64,000 bases of DNA, from assembly GCA_052140165.1 (NCBI GenBank), contig JBKQUM010000138.1, positions 1-64,000 on the forward strand, written 5' to 3'. The DNA comes from Bog-473 sp052140165. GTDB lineage: Bacteria; Actinomycetota; Acidimicrobiia; Acidimicrobiales; RAAP-2. The notes beneath the pieces are model-generated. The model searched no databases. It worked only from the letters and a program-made list of their open reading frames with translations, and was not told the origin of the DNA. Shown here one piece after another: positions 35,067-43,365 of the stretch; the stretch's first letter is position 1, and every line of letters begins with the position of its first letter. The position numbers were made by a program, and so were the translations under genes.

Positions 35067-36392
35067 ATGGCACAAGGGACTCGACCTCCGGCATCCAACC
35101 GCACGCCCGGGCATGCGCAGACAGCCGGGACGGGCAGACAGGGAGCGCGCCGTCGCCGGCGCACGCGGTTCGACGCCCCGCCACCGCGGCCGTTCACCCT
35201 CTCCGGATGGGCACTGCTGCCCCTGCGGGCGTTCCTCGGGTTCACGTTCTGCTTCGCCGGATTGCAGAAGCTGGCCAACCCGAACTTCTTCAACGCCAAC
35301 AGCCCGTCCGGCATCCAGGCCCAGCTGGTCGCCTCCATCAGGATCAGCCCGCTGCACCTGCTGCTCGCACACCTCCTCCGCTTCGCCGTGCCGATCGGCG
35401 TCGTCATTGCCCTGGCGGAGCTGGCCGTCGGCTTGGGAGCACTCCTCGGTCTGTGGACCCGGGTGGCCGCGGCGGGCGGCATGGTGCTGTCGCTCACCCT
35501 CTTCCTGACGGTGAGCTTCCACTCCTCGCCCTACTACACCGGTGCCGACATCGTCTTCCTGTTCGCCTGGATCCCGCTCCTCCTGGCCGGCTCGGGCGGG
35601 GTGCTGTCCCTCGACGCCGTGATCGCCGCCCGGGTGGCCGCCGAGAACAAGAGCGGGCCGCCGACCGTCGTCCCGGTCCGTTTCGAACTGGTGCAGCGGG
35701 TCTGCGGCAATTACGAGGACGACATGTGCACCGCACGGGGGGGCCAGCCCTGCGACGTCCACCGCTGCCCCTTCCTGGTCGACGAGCGGGGCAGCATCGT
35801 GCAGCGCGGGCCGGACGCGGTGGACCGGAGGACCCTGGTCCTCGGCGGGACCGCCGTGGCCGCGTCCGCGGTGATCGGCGCCGTGGCCGCGGGGGCGGCC
35901 GCAGGTCTGGGCCGGGCCGTGGGCGGCGTCCAGAGCCCCGGCGGGGGTGGCGCGTCCGCCCTCTCCCCCACCGGGCCGAGCAGCGGCGCGGGCACCACGC
36001 CCACCGGGCCGGGCACCGGCGCGGGCACCACCTCGACCACTGCGCCGGCCGGGGCGACGACGACCACTGCGCCGGCTGCCGCGGGCACGCGCATCGGCCT
36101 GGCGAGCCAGGTGCCCGTCGGTGGTGCCGCCACCTTCACGGACCCGGCGACCGGTGACCCCGGGCTCGTGCTCCAGCTCACCAAGGACCAGTTCGTGGCG
36201 TACGACGCGGTCTGCCCGCACGCCGGCTGCACGGTCGGGTACTCGCCCGGCGCCAAGCTCATCGTGTGCCCGTGCCACGGCTCGGAGTTCGACCCCGCCA
36301 CGGGTGCCGTGGTCAACCCACCCGCGCAGCGGGGCCTGACGCCGATCCACGTGGCGGTCAGCGCCGACGGCTCCCTCCTCGCCGACGGCTGA
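35067..36392 (+). CDS. DoxX/DoxD membrane domain fused to Rieske 2Fe-2S domain
   Basis: A 441-residue protein. A basic N-terminus is followed by a four-helix DoxX/DoxD-like domain (about 45-185). A four-Cys segment follows (213, 221, 229, 234). The twin-arginine motif DRRTLVLGG (253-261) precedes a hydrophobic stretch (256-282). A long Gly/Thr/Pro linker leads to a Rieske domain with C383-P-H385, C401-P-C403-H404 and the disulphide pair C388/C403. The ATG at 35067 has GGGAGA upstream. Likely role: membrane quinone-linked electron transfer, with the Rieske domain outside. The electron partner is unknown. Confidence 0.85.
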   Translation: MAQGTRPPASNRTPGHAQTAGTGRQGARRRRRTRFDAPPPRPFTLSGWALLPLRAFLGFTFCFAGLQKLANPNFFNANSPSGIQAQLVASIRISPLHLLLAHLLRFAVPIGVVIALAELAVGLGALLGLWTRVAAAGGMVLSLTLFLTVSFHSSPYYTGADIVFLFAWIPLLLAGSGGVLSLDAVIAARVAAENKSGPPTVVPVRFELVQRVCGNYEDDMCTARGGQPCDVHRCPFLVDERGSIVQRGPDAVDRRTLVLGGTAVAASAVIGAVAAGAAAGLGRAVGGVQSPGGGGASALSPTGPSSGAGTTPTGPGTGAGTTSTTAPAGATTTTAPAAAGTRIGLASQVPVGGAATFTDPATGDPGLVLQLTKDQFVAYDAVCPHAGCTVGYSPGAKLIVCPCHGSEFDPATGAVVNPPAQRGLTPIHVAVSADGSLLADG

Positions 36393-36408
36393 CCGCGGAT
36401 CGGCCCGC

Positions 36409-36576
36409 TCAGGCCGGCGTCCCCCCGGTCCCCGACCGGACGCGCCACACTTCCTCGCACGGCCACCGGCTCGCCCACTCGTAGGTCATGTGCGAGTAGC
36501 GGGTGGCCGCCCCGAGTGGGGGATGCAACTCCATCAGCTCGAGCACCTCGTAGCCGTTCGATCGCAAGAGGCGGAT
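36409..36576 (-). pseudogene. SAM-dependent methyltransferase, C-terminal fragment
   Basis: Fifty-five codons read on the minus strand as RLLRSNGYEVLELMELHPPL, then ATRYSHMTYEWASRWPCEEV and a short tail before TGA. This is the typical end of small actinobacterial class I methyltransferases ('GFEVxDLxELxPPEGATTxY...EWARRWPSEEVW'). An in-frame stop at 36577-36579 and loss of similarity upstream show that the rest of the gene is gone. The break lies just before the AT-rich island start. Confidence 0.6.
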
Positions 36577-36704
36577 TCATCGTTGGCATGACGCGGGACC
36601 GTGCCGCCTCCTGGCCGTCACGCCAGCAACCGCCTCCTCACCGAATGCCACAATTGCGGAGGCTAAAAGGCATTTTAATGACTGTTAGATCATTTTCTCC
36701 CCCT

Positions 36705-36771
36705 AATAGCTATTTATATGTCTATAATCTCACTAAGGCATCGGCAGAAGAAAAGCCAGATAGCCACTATT
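36705..36771 (+). promoter_or_regulatory. AT-rich promoter and putative HipB operators
   Basis: The 140 bases before the HTH gene are strongly AT-rich in an otherwise GC-rich window. A perfect -10, TATAAT, is at 36723-36728. It is flanked by AATAGCTATT (36705-36714, perfect palindrome) and by ATAG-CCA-CTAT (36760-36770). These share ATAG/CTAT half-sites and could be operators for autoregulation by the HipB-like protein. GGAGGAG at 36781-36787 serves the ATG at 36794. No convincing -35 is seen. Confidence 0.5.
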
Positions 36772-36793
36772 ATGGCCGCAGGAGGAGTGAGAA

Positions 36794-37111
36794 ATGCGAA
36801 CTGACGAGCTGGAGAAGGTGATCGGTAGGCACATCCGCAGCTTGCGGATCGGCCAGGGCCTGACCCAGGTCGAGGTGGCTGAGAGGGCGAACATTTCCCT
36901 TGGCGCCCTCAAGCATCTTGAGAGCGGGGCAGGGGCGACGATCCACACCTTGGTCAGGGTTCTCCGCGCTCTCGGTCGCGAAGACTGGCTCGACTCCTTG
37001 GAGCCCGGGACCAGCGCGTTCAATCCGCTCGACCTCCTCTCGGCCCGTGAGCGCGAGAGCCGAAAGGCGCGGCCGCGGCGTGCCCCACGTCGGGGGGCGG
37101 CGGCGCGGTGA
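36794..37111 (+). CDS. HipB-like XRE-family antitoxin/regulator
   Basis: A 105-residue DNA-binding protein. The helix-turn-helix spans about residues 10-60 ('LTQVEVAERANISLGALKHLESG' covers helices 2-3). A basic Arg-rich tail follows (85-105). GTGA overlap with the kinase-like gene shows a coupled antitoxin-toxin pair. It probably represses its own operon through the ATAG/CTAT repeats upstream and neutralises the partner. The low-GC promoter and the neighbourhood indicate acquisition. Confidence 0.85.
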   Translation: MRTDELEKVIGRHIRSLRIGQGLTQVEVAERANISLGALKHLESGAGATIHTLVRVLRALGREDWLDSLEPGTSAFNPLDLLSARERESRKARPRRAPRRGAAAR

Positions 37112-38421
37112 GTTACGAGCCGGCCAACGTCATCGAGGTCCTGGCCTGGGGCCAGCTGGTCGGTGCGGTGGCGCTCGACCCGAGCACCGGCTGGTACGCG
37201 TTCGCCTACACCCCTGAGTGGGTCGGGGGCGGCATCGAGCTGGCACCACTGCACATGGCGCTTCGCGAGGCGCCCTACGAGTTCCCCGAGCTGCGGCGCG
37301 AGACCTTCTACGGGCTTCCTGCTCTGCTCGCCGACGCCCTACCGGACCGCTTCGGCAACGCGCTCGTCAACGCCTGGATGGCCGAGCAGGGAGTGCCGGC
37401 CGAGAGCATCACGCCGCTCGACCGCCTGGCCTATGCCGCCGACCGTGCCATGGGAGCGCTCGAGTTCCGACCGCCGGCGCGTGACGCAGCCGCCGAGGCG
37501 CCGACCGCGGTGCAGCTGGCGGACCTGGTGCTCGCGGCACGAGGGGCGGTCCGCGGCGAGTTCGTCGATGACGAGACCACCCACGCTGCCCTCCAACAGC
37601 TCATCCAGGTGGGCACGAGTGCTGGTGGAGCGCGGGCCAAAGCCGTGGTTGCCTTCAACCCTGAGACGTTCCAGGTCGACTCGCCCTACGCCGAGCACAC
37701 CGCCGGCTTCGAGCAGTGGCTGATCAAGCTCGACGGCGTGAGCGGCACCGGCATGGACGGGCACGGTGACGACCTGGGCGAACCCAGGGGCTACGGGAGC
37801 ATCGAGTACGCCTACAGCCTGATGGCGGGCGCGGCCGGGATCGACATGATGCCTTGCAAGCTCCTCGCCGAGGGCCCACGGCACCACTTCATGACCAAGC
37901 GCTTCGACCGCCGCGAGGGCGGTGAGCGCCTCCACGTCATCTCGCTGTGCGCGCTGGCCCACCTCGACTACAACCTGGTGGGCGCACACAGCTACGACCA
38001 GTATCTTCAGAGCGTTAAGGCGCTCGGGCTGAGCAACGACGAGCTCGCCGAGGCCTACCGCCGAATGGTCTTCAACGTCATGGCCGTCAACAACGACGAC
38101 CACGCCAAGAACTTCTCCTTCTTGCGCAGCGCTGACTCGGGATGGCATCTCTCGCCGGCCTTCGACCTCGTGCACGCCTACAACCCGAACAACGAGTGGA
38201 TCGCCCGACACCTGATGTCGGTGGACGGGAAGTTCGAAGGCATTGGGCTCGAGGACCTCTACGCCGTCGGCGAGCGCAACGACGTGCCCGGCTACCGACG
38301 GGTGGTGCGCGAAGTGCGCGACGGCGTCGCCGGTTGGGCCGACTTCGCCGAGGAGGCCGAGGTCGCAGGCGCAATCATCAAACGCATCGCGGCGGACATC
38401 GAGCGCTTCGCGCCTCATTAA
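37108..38421 (+). CDS. HipA-like Ser/Thr kinase toxin
   Basis: A 437-residue kinase. The N-terminal Couple_hipA-type region (1-120) has 'WGQLVGAVAL'. The Gly-rich GTSAGGARAK is at 169-178, 'FMTKRFDRR' at 261-269, catalytic NNDDHAKNFSF at 328-338 and metal Asp353 in PAFDL. All catalytic elements appear intact. E. coli HipA phosphorylates glutamyl-tRNA synthetase; the target here is unknown. GTG at 37108 overlaps the antitoxin stop. It is the most intact cargo of the island. Confidence 0.88.
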   Translation: MSYEPANVIEVLAWGQLVGAVALDPSTGWYAFAYTPEWVGGGIELAPLHMALREAPYEFPELRRETFYGLPALLADALPDRFGNALVNAWMAEQGVPAESITPLDRLAYAADRAMGALEFRPPARDAAAEAPTAVQLADLVLAARGAVRGEFVDDETTHAALQQLIQVGTSAGGARAKAVVAFNPETFQVDSPYAEHTAGFEQWLIKLDGVSGTGMDGHGDDLGEPRGYGSIEYAYSLMAGAAGIDMMPCKLLAEGPRHHFMTKRFDRREGGERLHVISLCALAHLDYNLVGAHSYDQYLQSVKALGLSNDELAEAYRRMVFNVMAVNNDDHAKNFSFLRSADSGWHLSPAFDLVHAYNPNNEWIARHLMSVDGKFEGIGLEDLYAVGERNDVPGYRRVVREVRDGVAGWADFAEEAEVAGAIIKRIAADIERFAPH

Positions 38422-39056
38422 CCATGTTGGAACAACGGACGGAACTTCGCGAGGGGCTTGAGCCACGGCCTTCACAGGTCGGCACTCGAAAGCGAGGCCC
38501 CAACCGTCGCTGTTTCGAGTGATCCGCAATTCGCGCGCTCGGATGTCAGAGCGTGCCGAGGCCCAGTTCGACCGCAATGTGTTCAACAGCGAACGGGACA
38601 ACGTCGCAATCGCTCCAGGTCTCGTGCAAGTCCGGGGCCCTCGGGCCAATAAACGCACGAGCCTGCGGCTACGCGCGTAGGGACGCGCACTTTGCGGGAG
38701 CCGAGGTCAGTGACTCCGTCTCGGGTCGTCGGGTGCCTCCGTTGAGGTCGTCTTGTGGGCCGGGAGCGGGTGTGCCCGTCAAACGCGATCCCGGCGATTG
38801 CAGCGCGGTCTGGTGTCCCAGTGGGGCTGACCTTGGCCGCGGCCTAACGGGTCCACCTCGTTCTTCAGAAAGCAGACTGTCGAAACGGGCCGACGACGCC
38901 GAGACGCAAGAGTTCGATCCCGGAGCGGTGACCGATGCGGCCGCGGAAGGGATCGACAACAGCCTGGTGACGCCCAGCGGAGGGCGGCTTCCGCACCGCC
39001 TTCTACGCGGCGGATGGGATCACTCGCTAAGAAGTCTTCCGCGTGGTGCCGATTGG
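38422..39056 (+). other. Non-coding or degraded stretch
   Basis: About 635 bases after hipA carry no convincing gene. Reading frames are short and lack the strong GC3 bias of neighbours. A 45-codon frame at 38543-38680 (MSERAEAQFDRNVFNSERDN...) looks protein-like but has no SD and no recognised family. The stretch is probably decayed island DNA between hipA and the HAF-repeat gene. Confidence 0.5.
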
Positions 39057-40093
39057 CTAAGGGCTCAGGATGAAGGCGTGGTAACCAACGCCTGGTTCTG
39101 ACGAATATGCGGTTCCGACGATTTGATCCTTATTGTTGATCCCGTTGGCCGACAGAAGTGTCCATTGCGTAGTAGATGGAAGTCTCGTGTTGAGGTCGAT
39201 CACGGCACCATTCTTGAAAAGTGCTGCATGGTAGACGCCCGATGGAAGATCAATTTGTCCGACAACCCAATCTTTGCGATTGATAGCGGAGGCTTGGCCG
39301 TCGCCGGCCTCGTTGGGTTCGAGGTCGATCGCATGACCGTATTCAAACATCATGGCGTGGAAGGGACCCGACGCGGTGAAGCCCCACCCGACGGCCACTC
39401 CCGCTTTGTTCACGGCGAGAGCAATCGTATTGACGATGCCCGAGCTGTTGTTGTCAATTGGAGTGGCGGTGCCACCGGCAAAGCTCACTGCATGGTTGAC
39501 GCCATTTTCGACTGTGTATCCGACGACATCACCAGAGCCGTTGACGCCAAATGCTGCACCATCTTGCCCGGGATCGAGATCCACGACCGCACCGTTCTCG
39601 AAGGCGACCGGACTGGCGGAACCGAACGGTAGCTCCGAAGAGCCTGAATAACCGACGATAAAGCCGTTGCGGTTGATCGCGAGGGCGGCGCTGTCAGGAT
39701 CGCCCGGCAAGGCTCCCAAGTAGGTAGTGGTCCCAGCGTCGAAGAGCGCCGCTTCTGTGGTGTCGCTCGATGTCGCAACGTCACCGACGACCTCGTCAGT
39801 AGCGTTCAAGGCTTGCGCGGTCGTAGCCCTGTAGTGACGCTACTGGTAGGTGTTAAGTCGGTAAGCTGTCCTGCCTTCCACAAGCAGGCGTGGGTCACTG
39901 TCACGCCAGGTGGCTCTGTCGTGCAAGCCACTGCGCCACTTCTATTGATGCCGTACTCGTTGCCAGTGGGCAAGATCGTGAGTGTCCAGTGCTCGCCGGC
40001 GGCAGTTGCGGTCGCGGTACTCGGTGAACCGTTGACGGCCAACGTCCAGACCAACACCAACGCGCCGGCTGCCAGTGTCGAGACCCACCTCAT
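39057..40093 (-). pseudogene. Secreted HAF-repeat protein, frameshifted
   Basis: ATG 40093 (with GGAAGGA upstream) starts a signal peptide, MRWVSTLAAGALVLVWTLAV, then ~60 residues. The frame ends near 39806. A second frame to 39057 continues with repeated HAF-type units: 'AINRNGFIVGY', 'GVNGSGDVVGY', 'AVNKAGVAVGW', 'AINRKDWVVGQ', 'GINNKDQIVGT', each followed by 'xHAxxF'. The two parts together form one ~345-residue extracellular propeller-like protein broken by a 1- or 2-base shift around 39810-39845. Base composition is visibly less GC-rich than the core. Confidence 0.7.
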
Positions 40094-40120
40094 TGAGAAT
40101 CCTTCCAACGTGACTTGGGG

Positions 40121-40147
40121 GAGATGGGCGAGATGGGCGAGATGGTA
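40121..40147. repeat. Three tandem 9-base units (GAGATGGGC)
   Basis: GAGATGGGC occurs at 40121-40129 and 40130-40138, followed by GAGATGGTA at 40139-40147. It lies upstream of the HAF-repeat gene's start on the minus strand, in the 5' flank where its promoter should be. Nothing else is recognisable in 40094-40311. Confidence 0.8.
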
Positions 40148-40311
40148 CTACGGCGTCCGCTTTGACGATCTTCGCAAAGGTGCTCTCGTTGCTTAAATTT
40201 AACGTGTCTGTTCACGAAGTGATCACGTAATTATGTGTTGCTTCGTTAGGCCTTGGTATCCATTAGCGGCCAGCGAGTCGATATATCCCCAAGGTGCGTA
40301 CAGGGCGAAGG

Positions 40312-40521
40312 TCAGGAAGTGGATCGTCGTTCCGGCTTCGGACTCGCCGCACCGCCCCCCGACGCCTCCTCCCCCGCTGCCGCGGCTCCCTCCAACTGAC
40401 GTCGGAGTGCCCTCGCCTTCGGGTCATCGGCGTCAATCTCCCCGGCGTCAATCGCGGCCAGGAGATTGCGGAGAGCCCGGGCCGCTTCTGCAACCGTCGA
40501 GCGGGTTGGAGGTCGCGCCAC
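40312..40521 (-). CDS. Small hypothetical protein (69 aa)
   Basis: GTG at 40521 opens MARPPTRSTVAEAARALRNL, then LAAIDAGEIDADDPKARALR and a polar tail ending KPERRSTS. It has amphipathic helical character and GC3 codon use in this frame, unlike the overlapping integrase frame. It is reminiscent of short actinobacterial or phage-type proteins, but no family is named. Start support is weak. It lies 68 bases past the point where integrase similarity stops. Confidence 0.5.
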   Translation of the reverse strand: MARPPTRSTVAEAARALRNLLAAIDAGEIDADDPKARALRRQLEGAAAAGEEASGGGAASPKPERRSTS

Positions 40522-40589
40522 GCGTCCATAGTGGCGCGCGCGGCGCTGCCTAGCTCGCACCTTGAGGGCCTGACCGCGATCCGCTTCAG

Positions 40590-41069
40590 CCGCATGCCGG
40601 TGTCGATGAAGAGGCGTAGGACTGCCTCGTCTCGGACGTTGTCGAAGTCCTTGCCCCTGCACGCCGCCAGGAGTCGTTTGACCTCTTCGACCCCGAGGAC
40701 CGGCACCGGGACCTCGGGCACGGTCGGCGGCTTCATCCGCGCCATAGGCGAGACGGGGATCTCGCCATCCTCCTCCAGCCACTTGAAGAGGGCCACAAGG
40801 GCTCGGTAGCGGTTGTTGGCCGTCGCAGCCGACCGAGTATCCACGAGCCGCCCTACGAACGCCTCAACGTGCTCTCGTCGGATGTTGAGGACGAGAGTGG
40901 GCATACCGCTCTCAGCCAAGAAGGCCAGTAGCTGACGCGCTGCCTCCATGTAGGTGGCGATGGTCTTGTCGGTCTTGTTCGCCGCCTTGAGCGAGCGCCG
41001 CCAACTGTCGATCAACGTCGAGAGGTCACCTACGCTCTCAGCGGTGACTGGAGTCGCCAGAATCGCCAC
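40590..41069 (-). pseudogene. Tyrosine recombinase/integrase, C-terminally truncated
   Basis: From ATG 41069, residues 10-100 form the SAM-like core-binding domain ('SWRRSLKAANKTDKTIATYMEAARQLLAFL'). Residues 120-160 begin the catalytic domain ('VLGVEEVKRLLAAC', 'DEAVLRLFIDTGMR') with the first catalytic Arg160. After this, similarity stops although the frame remains open to 40263. The HxxR box and nucleophilic Tyr are missing, so it should be inactive. It is adjacent to tRNA-Pro, the likely insertion site of the element. Confidence 0.8.
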
Positions 41070-41173
41070 AGTGTGTGCCTTTCAGGTGTGCGAGTTATCC
41101 GCTGAAGGAGCGTTATCCTAAGGGCGCGAAGTGACAGACATGTTCAACTAGCCAGTTCAGAGCATTTTTTTTC

Positions 41174-41247
41174 CGGGATGTAGCGCAGCTTGGCAGCGCG
41201 CCTGCTTTGGGAGCAGGAGGTCCGGGGTTCAAATCCCCGCATCCCGA
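41174..41247 (+). tRNA. tRNA-Pro (anticodon UGG)
   Basis: A complete cloverleaf: acceptor CGGGATG (41174-41180) pairs with CATCCCG (41240-41246), discriminator A at 41247. The anticodon stem CCTGC/GCAGG encloses TTTGGGA (anticodon TGG). The T-loop arm is CCGGGGTTCAAATCCCCG. CCA is not encoded. It is preceded by a T8 run (41165-41172). Its 5' side adjoins the integrase remnant. Confidence 0.97.
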
Positions 41248-41295
41248 CAAAACGGAACGGAACCTGGGCCCGTCGACCTGGACAAGAATGCGGCG

Positions 41296-42948
41296 ATGGC
41301 CGACACCGGGGTGGGACGACGGGCGGGCAGCGGCATCGTCCTGCTGACCCTGGCGTCGGCGCAGTTCCTCATGACGCTCGACAGCTCGGTCATGAACGTC
41401 TCCATCGCGACGGTCGCGAAGGACGTCGGCACGACGGTCACGGGAATTCAGCTTGCGATCACGCTCTACACGCTCGTCATGGCCGCGTTCATGATCACGG
41501 GCGGCAAGATCGGCCAGATCCTCGGACGCAAGCGGGCCTTCATGATCGGGTGCGTCATTTACGGGGTGGGCTCCGCCATCACCTCCATCGCGGGCTCACT
41601 GCCGATCCTGCTGCTCGGATGGTCGATCCTCGAGGGGCTCGGGGCCGTGCTGATCATGCCCTCGGTCGTCGCACTCGTCGCGACGAACTTCGGACGCTCC
41701 GAGCGGCCGCGCGCCTACGGCCTGGTGGCATCGGCGGGAGCGATCGCAGTGGCGGTCGGGCCACTGCTCGGCGGCTTGCTGACGACGTATGCCAGCTGGC
41801 GCTGGGTCTTCGTGGGCGAGGTCGTCATCGTGCTCGGCATCCTCGCCCTGAGCCGGCGCATGGCCGATTCCCCGGCCGTTCCCGGCACGCGGCTCGACCC
41901 GATGGGAACACTCCTCTCGGCTGCCGGCCTCGGCCTGATCGTCTTCGGCATCATCCGCGCCGGCACGTGGGGATTCGTGCAGCCGAAGCCCGAGGCGCCC
42001 CAGTGGTTGGGCACGTCGCCGGTGATCTGGCTCATGCTCGGGGGCGCGGGCGTCCTGGCGCTGTTCGTGCTGTGGGAGAACAGGCAGTTGCGACGCGACG
42101 GTCCCGTCCTGGTCGACCCCCGGATGCTGCGCGTGCTGCAGCTCCGGGCCGGCCTCACGTCCTTCTTCTTCCAGTTCCTGCTCCAGGCCGGCCTGTTCTT
42201 CGTCCTGCCGCTGTTCCTCTCGGTGGCGCTCGGGCTCTCGGCCGTGGCGACCGGCGTCCGCCTCCTCCCCCTGTCGGTCACCCTCCTGGCTGCCGCGGTC
42301 GGTGTGCCCCGGCTCTTCCCCCACGCGTCGCCCCGGCGCGTCGTGCGCGTCGGGTTCGGCCTGCTCCTTCTCGGCATCGTCGTGCTGCTCGTCGCTCTCG
42401 ACCAGGGTGCGGGTCCCGAGGTGGTCACCTGGCCGCTGCTGCTGGCCGGGCTCGGCATCGGGAGCCTGGCGTCGCAACTCGGTGCCATCACGGTGTCGTC
42501 GGTGCCCGACGAGCAGAGCGGCGACGTGGGCGGGATCCAGAACACGGTGACGAACCTCGGCGCCTCCATCGGCACCGCACTGGCCGGCGCCGTGCTGATC
42601 TCCGTCCTCACCACCACCTTCCTCGGCTCGGTGGCGAGCAACGCCGCCATCCCCAAGGAGCTGTCCTCCCAGGCGCAGGTGCAGCTGTCGGCCGGGGTCC
42701 CCTTCGTGAGCGACGCCGATCTCAGCGCGGCGTTGCATGAGGCCGGGGTGCCGCCCGCGGCGGCACAGGCGGTCGTGGACGAGAACGAGAAGAGCCGCAT
42801 CAACGGCCTGCGCGCTGCGCTGGCCGTGCTGGCGCTGCTGGCCCTCGTCGCCCTGGCGACGACGGGCCGGCTGCCCGACGCCCCGCTCCGCGGCGAGGGG
42901 GCGCCGAGTGGCGTCTCTGCGCGCGGGTCCCCGGACGGCGAGGTGTAG
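41296..42948 (+). CDS. MFS transporter, DHA2 (EmrB/QacA) family
   Basis: A 550-residue membrane protein with about 14 hydrophobic spans. The loop 2-3 motif A is GGKIGQILGRKRAFMIG near 67-83. Span 1 starts 'GIVLLTLASAQFLMTLDSSVMNVSIATV', the DHA2 hallmark with an acidic residue in TM1. Motif C-like 'AGAIAVAVGPLLGG' lies in TM5. It uses the proton gradient to export drugs or metabolites. The C-terminus is a long cytoplasmic tail. There is no strong SD. It is monocistronic next to tRNA-Pro. Confidence 0.9.
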   Translation: MADTGVGRRAGSGIVLLTLASAQFLMTLDSSVMNVSIATVAKDVGTTVTGIQLAITLYTLVMAAFMITGGKIGQILGRKRAFMIGCVIYGVGSAITSIAGSLPILLLGWSILEGLGAVLIMPSVVALVATNFGRSERPRAYGLVASAGAIAVAVGPLLGGLLTTYASWRWVFVGEVVIVLGILALSRRMADSPAVPGTRLDPMGTLLSAAGLGLIVFGIIRAGTWGFVQPKPEAPQWLGTSPVIWLMLGGAGVLALFVLWENRQLRRDGPVLVDPRMLRVLQLRAGLTSFFFQFLLQAGLFFVLPLFLSVALGLSAVATGVRLLPLSVTLLAAAVGVPRLFPHASPRRVVRVGFGLLLLGIVVLLVALDQGAGPEVVTWPLLLAGLGIGSLASQLGAITVSSVPDEQSGDVGGIQNTVTNLGASIGTALAGAVLISVLTTTFLGSVASNAAIPKELSSQAQVQLSAGVPFVSDADLSAALHEAGVPPAAAQAVVDENEKSRINGLRAALAVLALLALVALATTGRLPDAPLRGEGAPSGVSARGSPDGEV

Positions 42949-42963
42949 GAACCGGCGGCGCGC

Positions 42964-43365
42964 TCAGGCCCGCCGGAGGGTGATGCTGCACCAGGCGCGC
43001 TTCCGGCACGAGGGACAGGTCATGCGACGATCGAACTTCCCCCGGGGCAGCCACACGCCCAGGGGGAACTGGAAGATCAGGAGGTCCAGCACGCCCACGT
43101 GCGAGGTCTGGCGGCACCGCTGGCACTCCACCGTGAACACACCGCGCTCGTCGAGCGGGTTCCCCGACGTGGAGGCCAGGCTGTCGGACTCGGGGCGGGC
43201 ACCCGAGTAGAGGGCGCGTTTGCCGACGGGCAGGGCGAGGGTCGTCCTCGAGGAGCCACGGACCGCCGGGCTCCCGGGCTCCGCCGCCGACGGCACCCAG
43301 AACAGGGCGCGCTTGCCGAGCGGATCCGGAGAGCGCTCGCTCCGCGGCCCGGCCACGTCAGGCAC
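42964..43365 (-). CDS. Zinc-ribbon hypothetical protein
   Basis: A 133-residue protein with two short 'GKRALF/YS' repeats near residues 17 and 48. A C-terminal cysteine module follows: VECQRCRQTSHVG, a hydrophobic segment 'LLIFQFPLGVWLPRG', then CPSCRKRAWC. Similar small proteins with this CxxC-hydrophobic-CxxC layout occur in actinobacteria without known function. GTG at 43365 overlaps the ParA stop by 8 bases, so the pair is co-translated. Confidence 0.7.
   Translation of the reverse strand: MPDVAGPRSERSPDPLGKRALFWVPSAAEPGSPAVRGSSRTTLALPVGKRALYSGARPESDSLASTSGNPLDERGVFTVECQRCRQTSHVGVLDLLIFQFPLGVWLPRGKFDRRMTCPSCRKRAWCSITLRRA

Noticed and set aside
38543..38680. A 45-codon protein-like frame after hipA.
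   Set aside because: There is no ribosome site, no family and no codon bias. It is mentioned in the gap entry but not called as a gene.
41165..41172. T8 run before tRNA-Pro as an intrinsic terminator.
   Set aside because: Only a 4-bp weak stem precedes it. It lies upstream of the tRNA rather than after a gene on that strand.
41228..41247. tRNA-Pro 3' end as attachment site with a second copy in the window.
   Set aside because: No duplicate of the T-arm/acceptor sequence was found elsewhere in the window, and the integrase remnant is on the 5' side of the tRNA. The site remains unproven.
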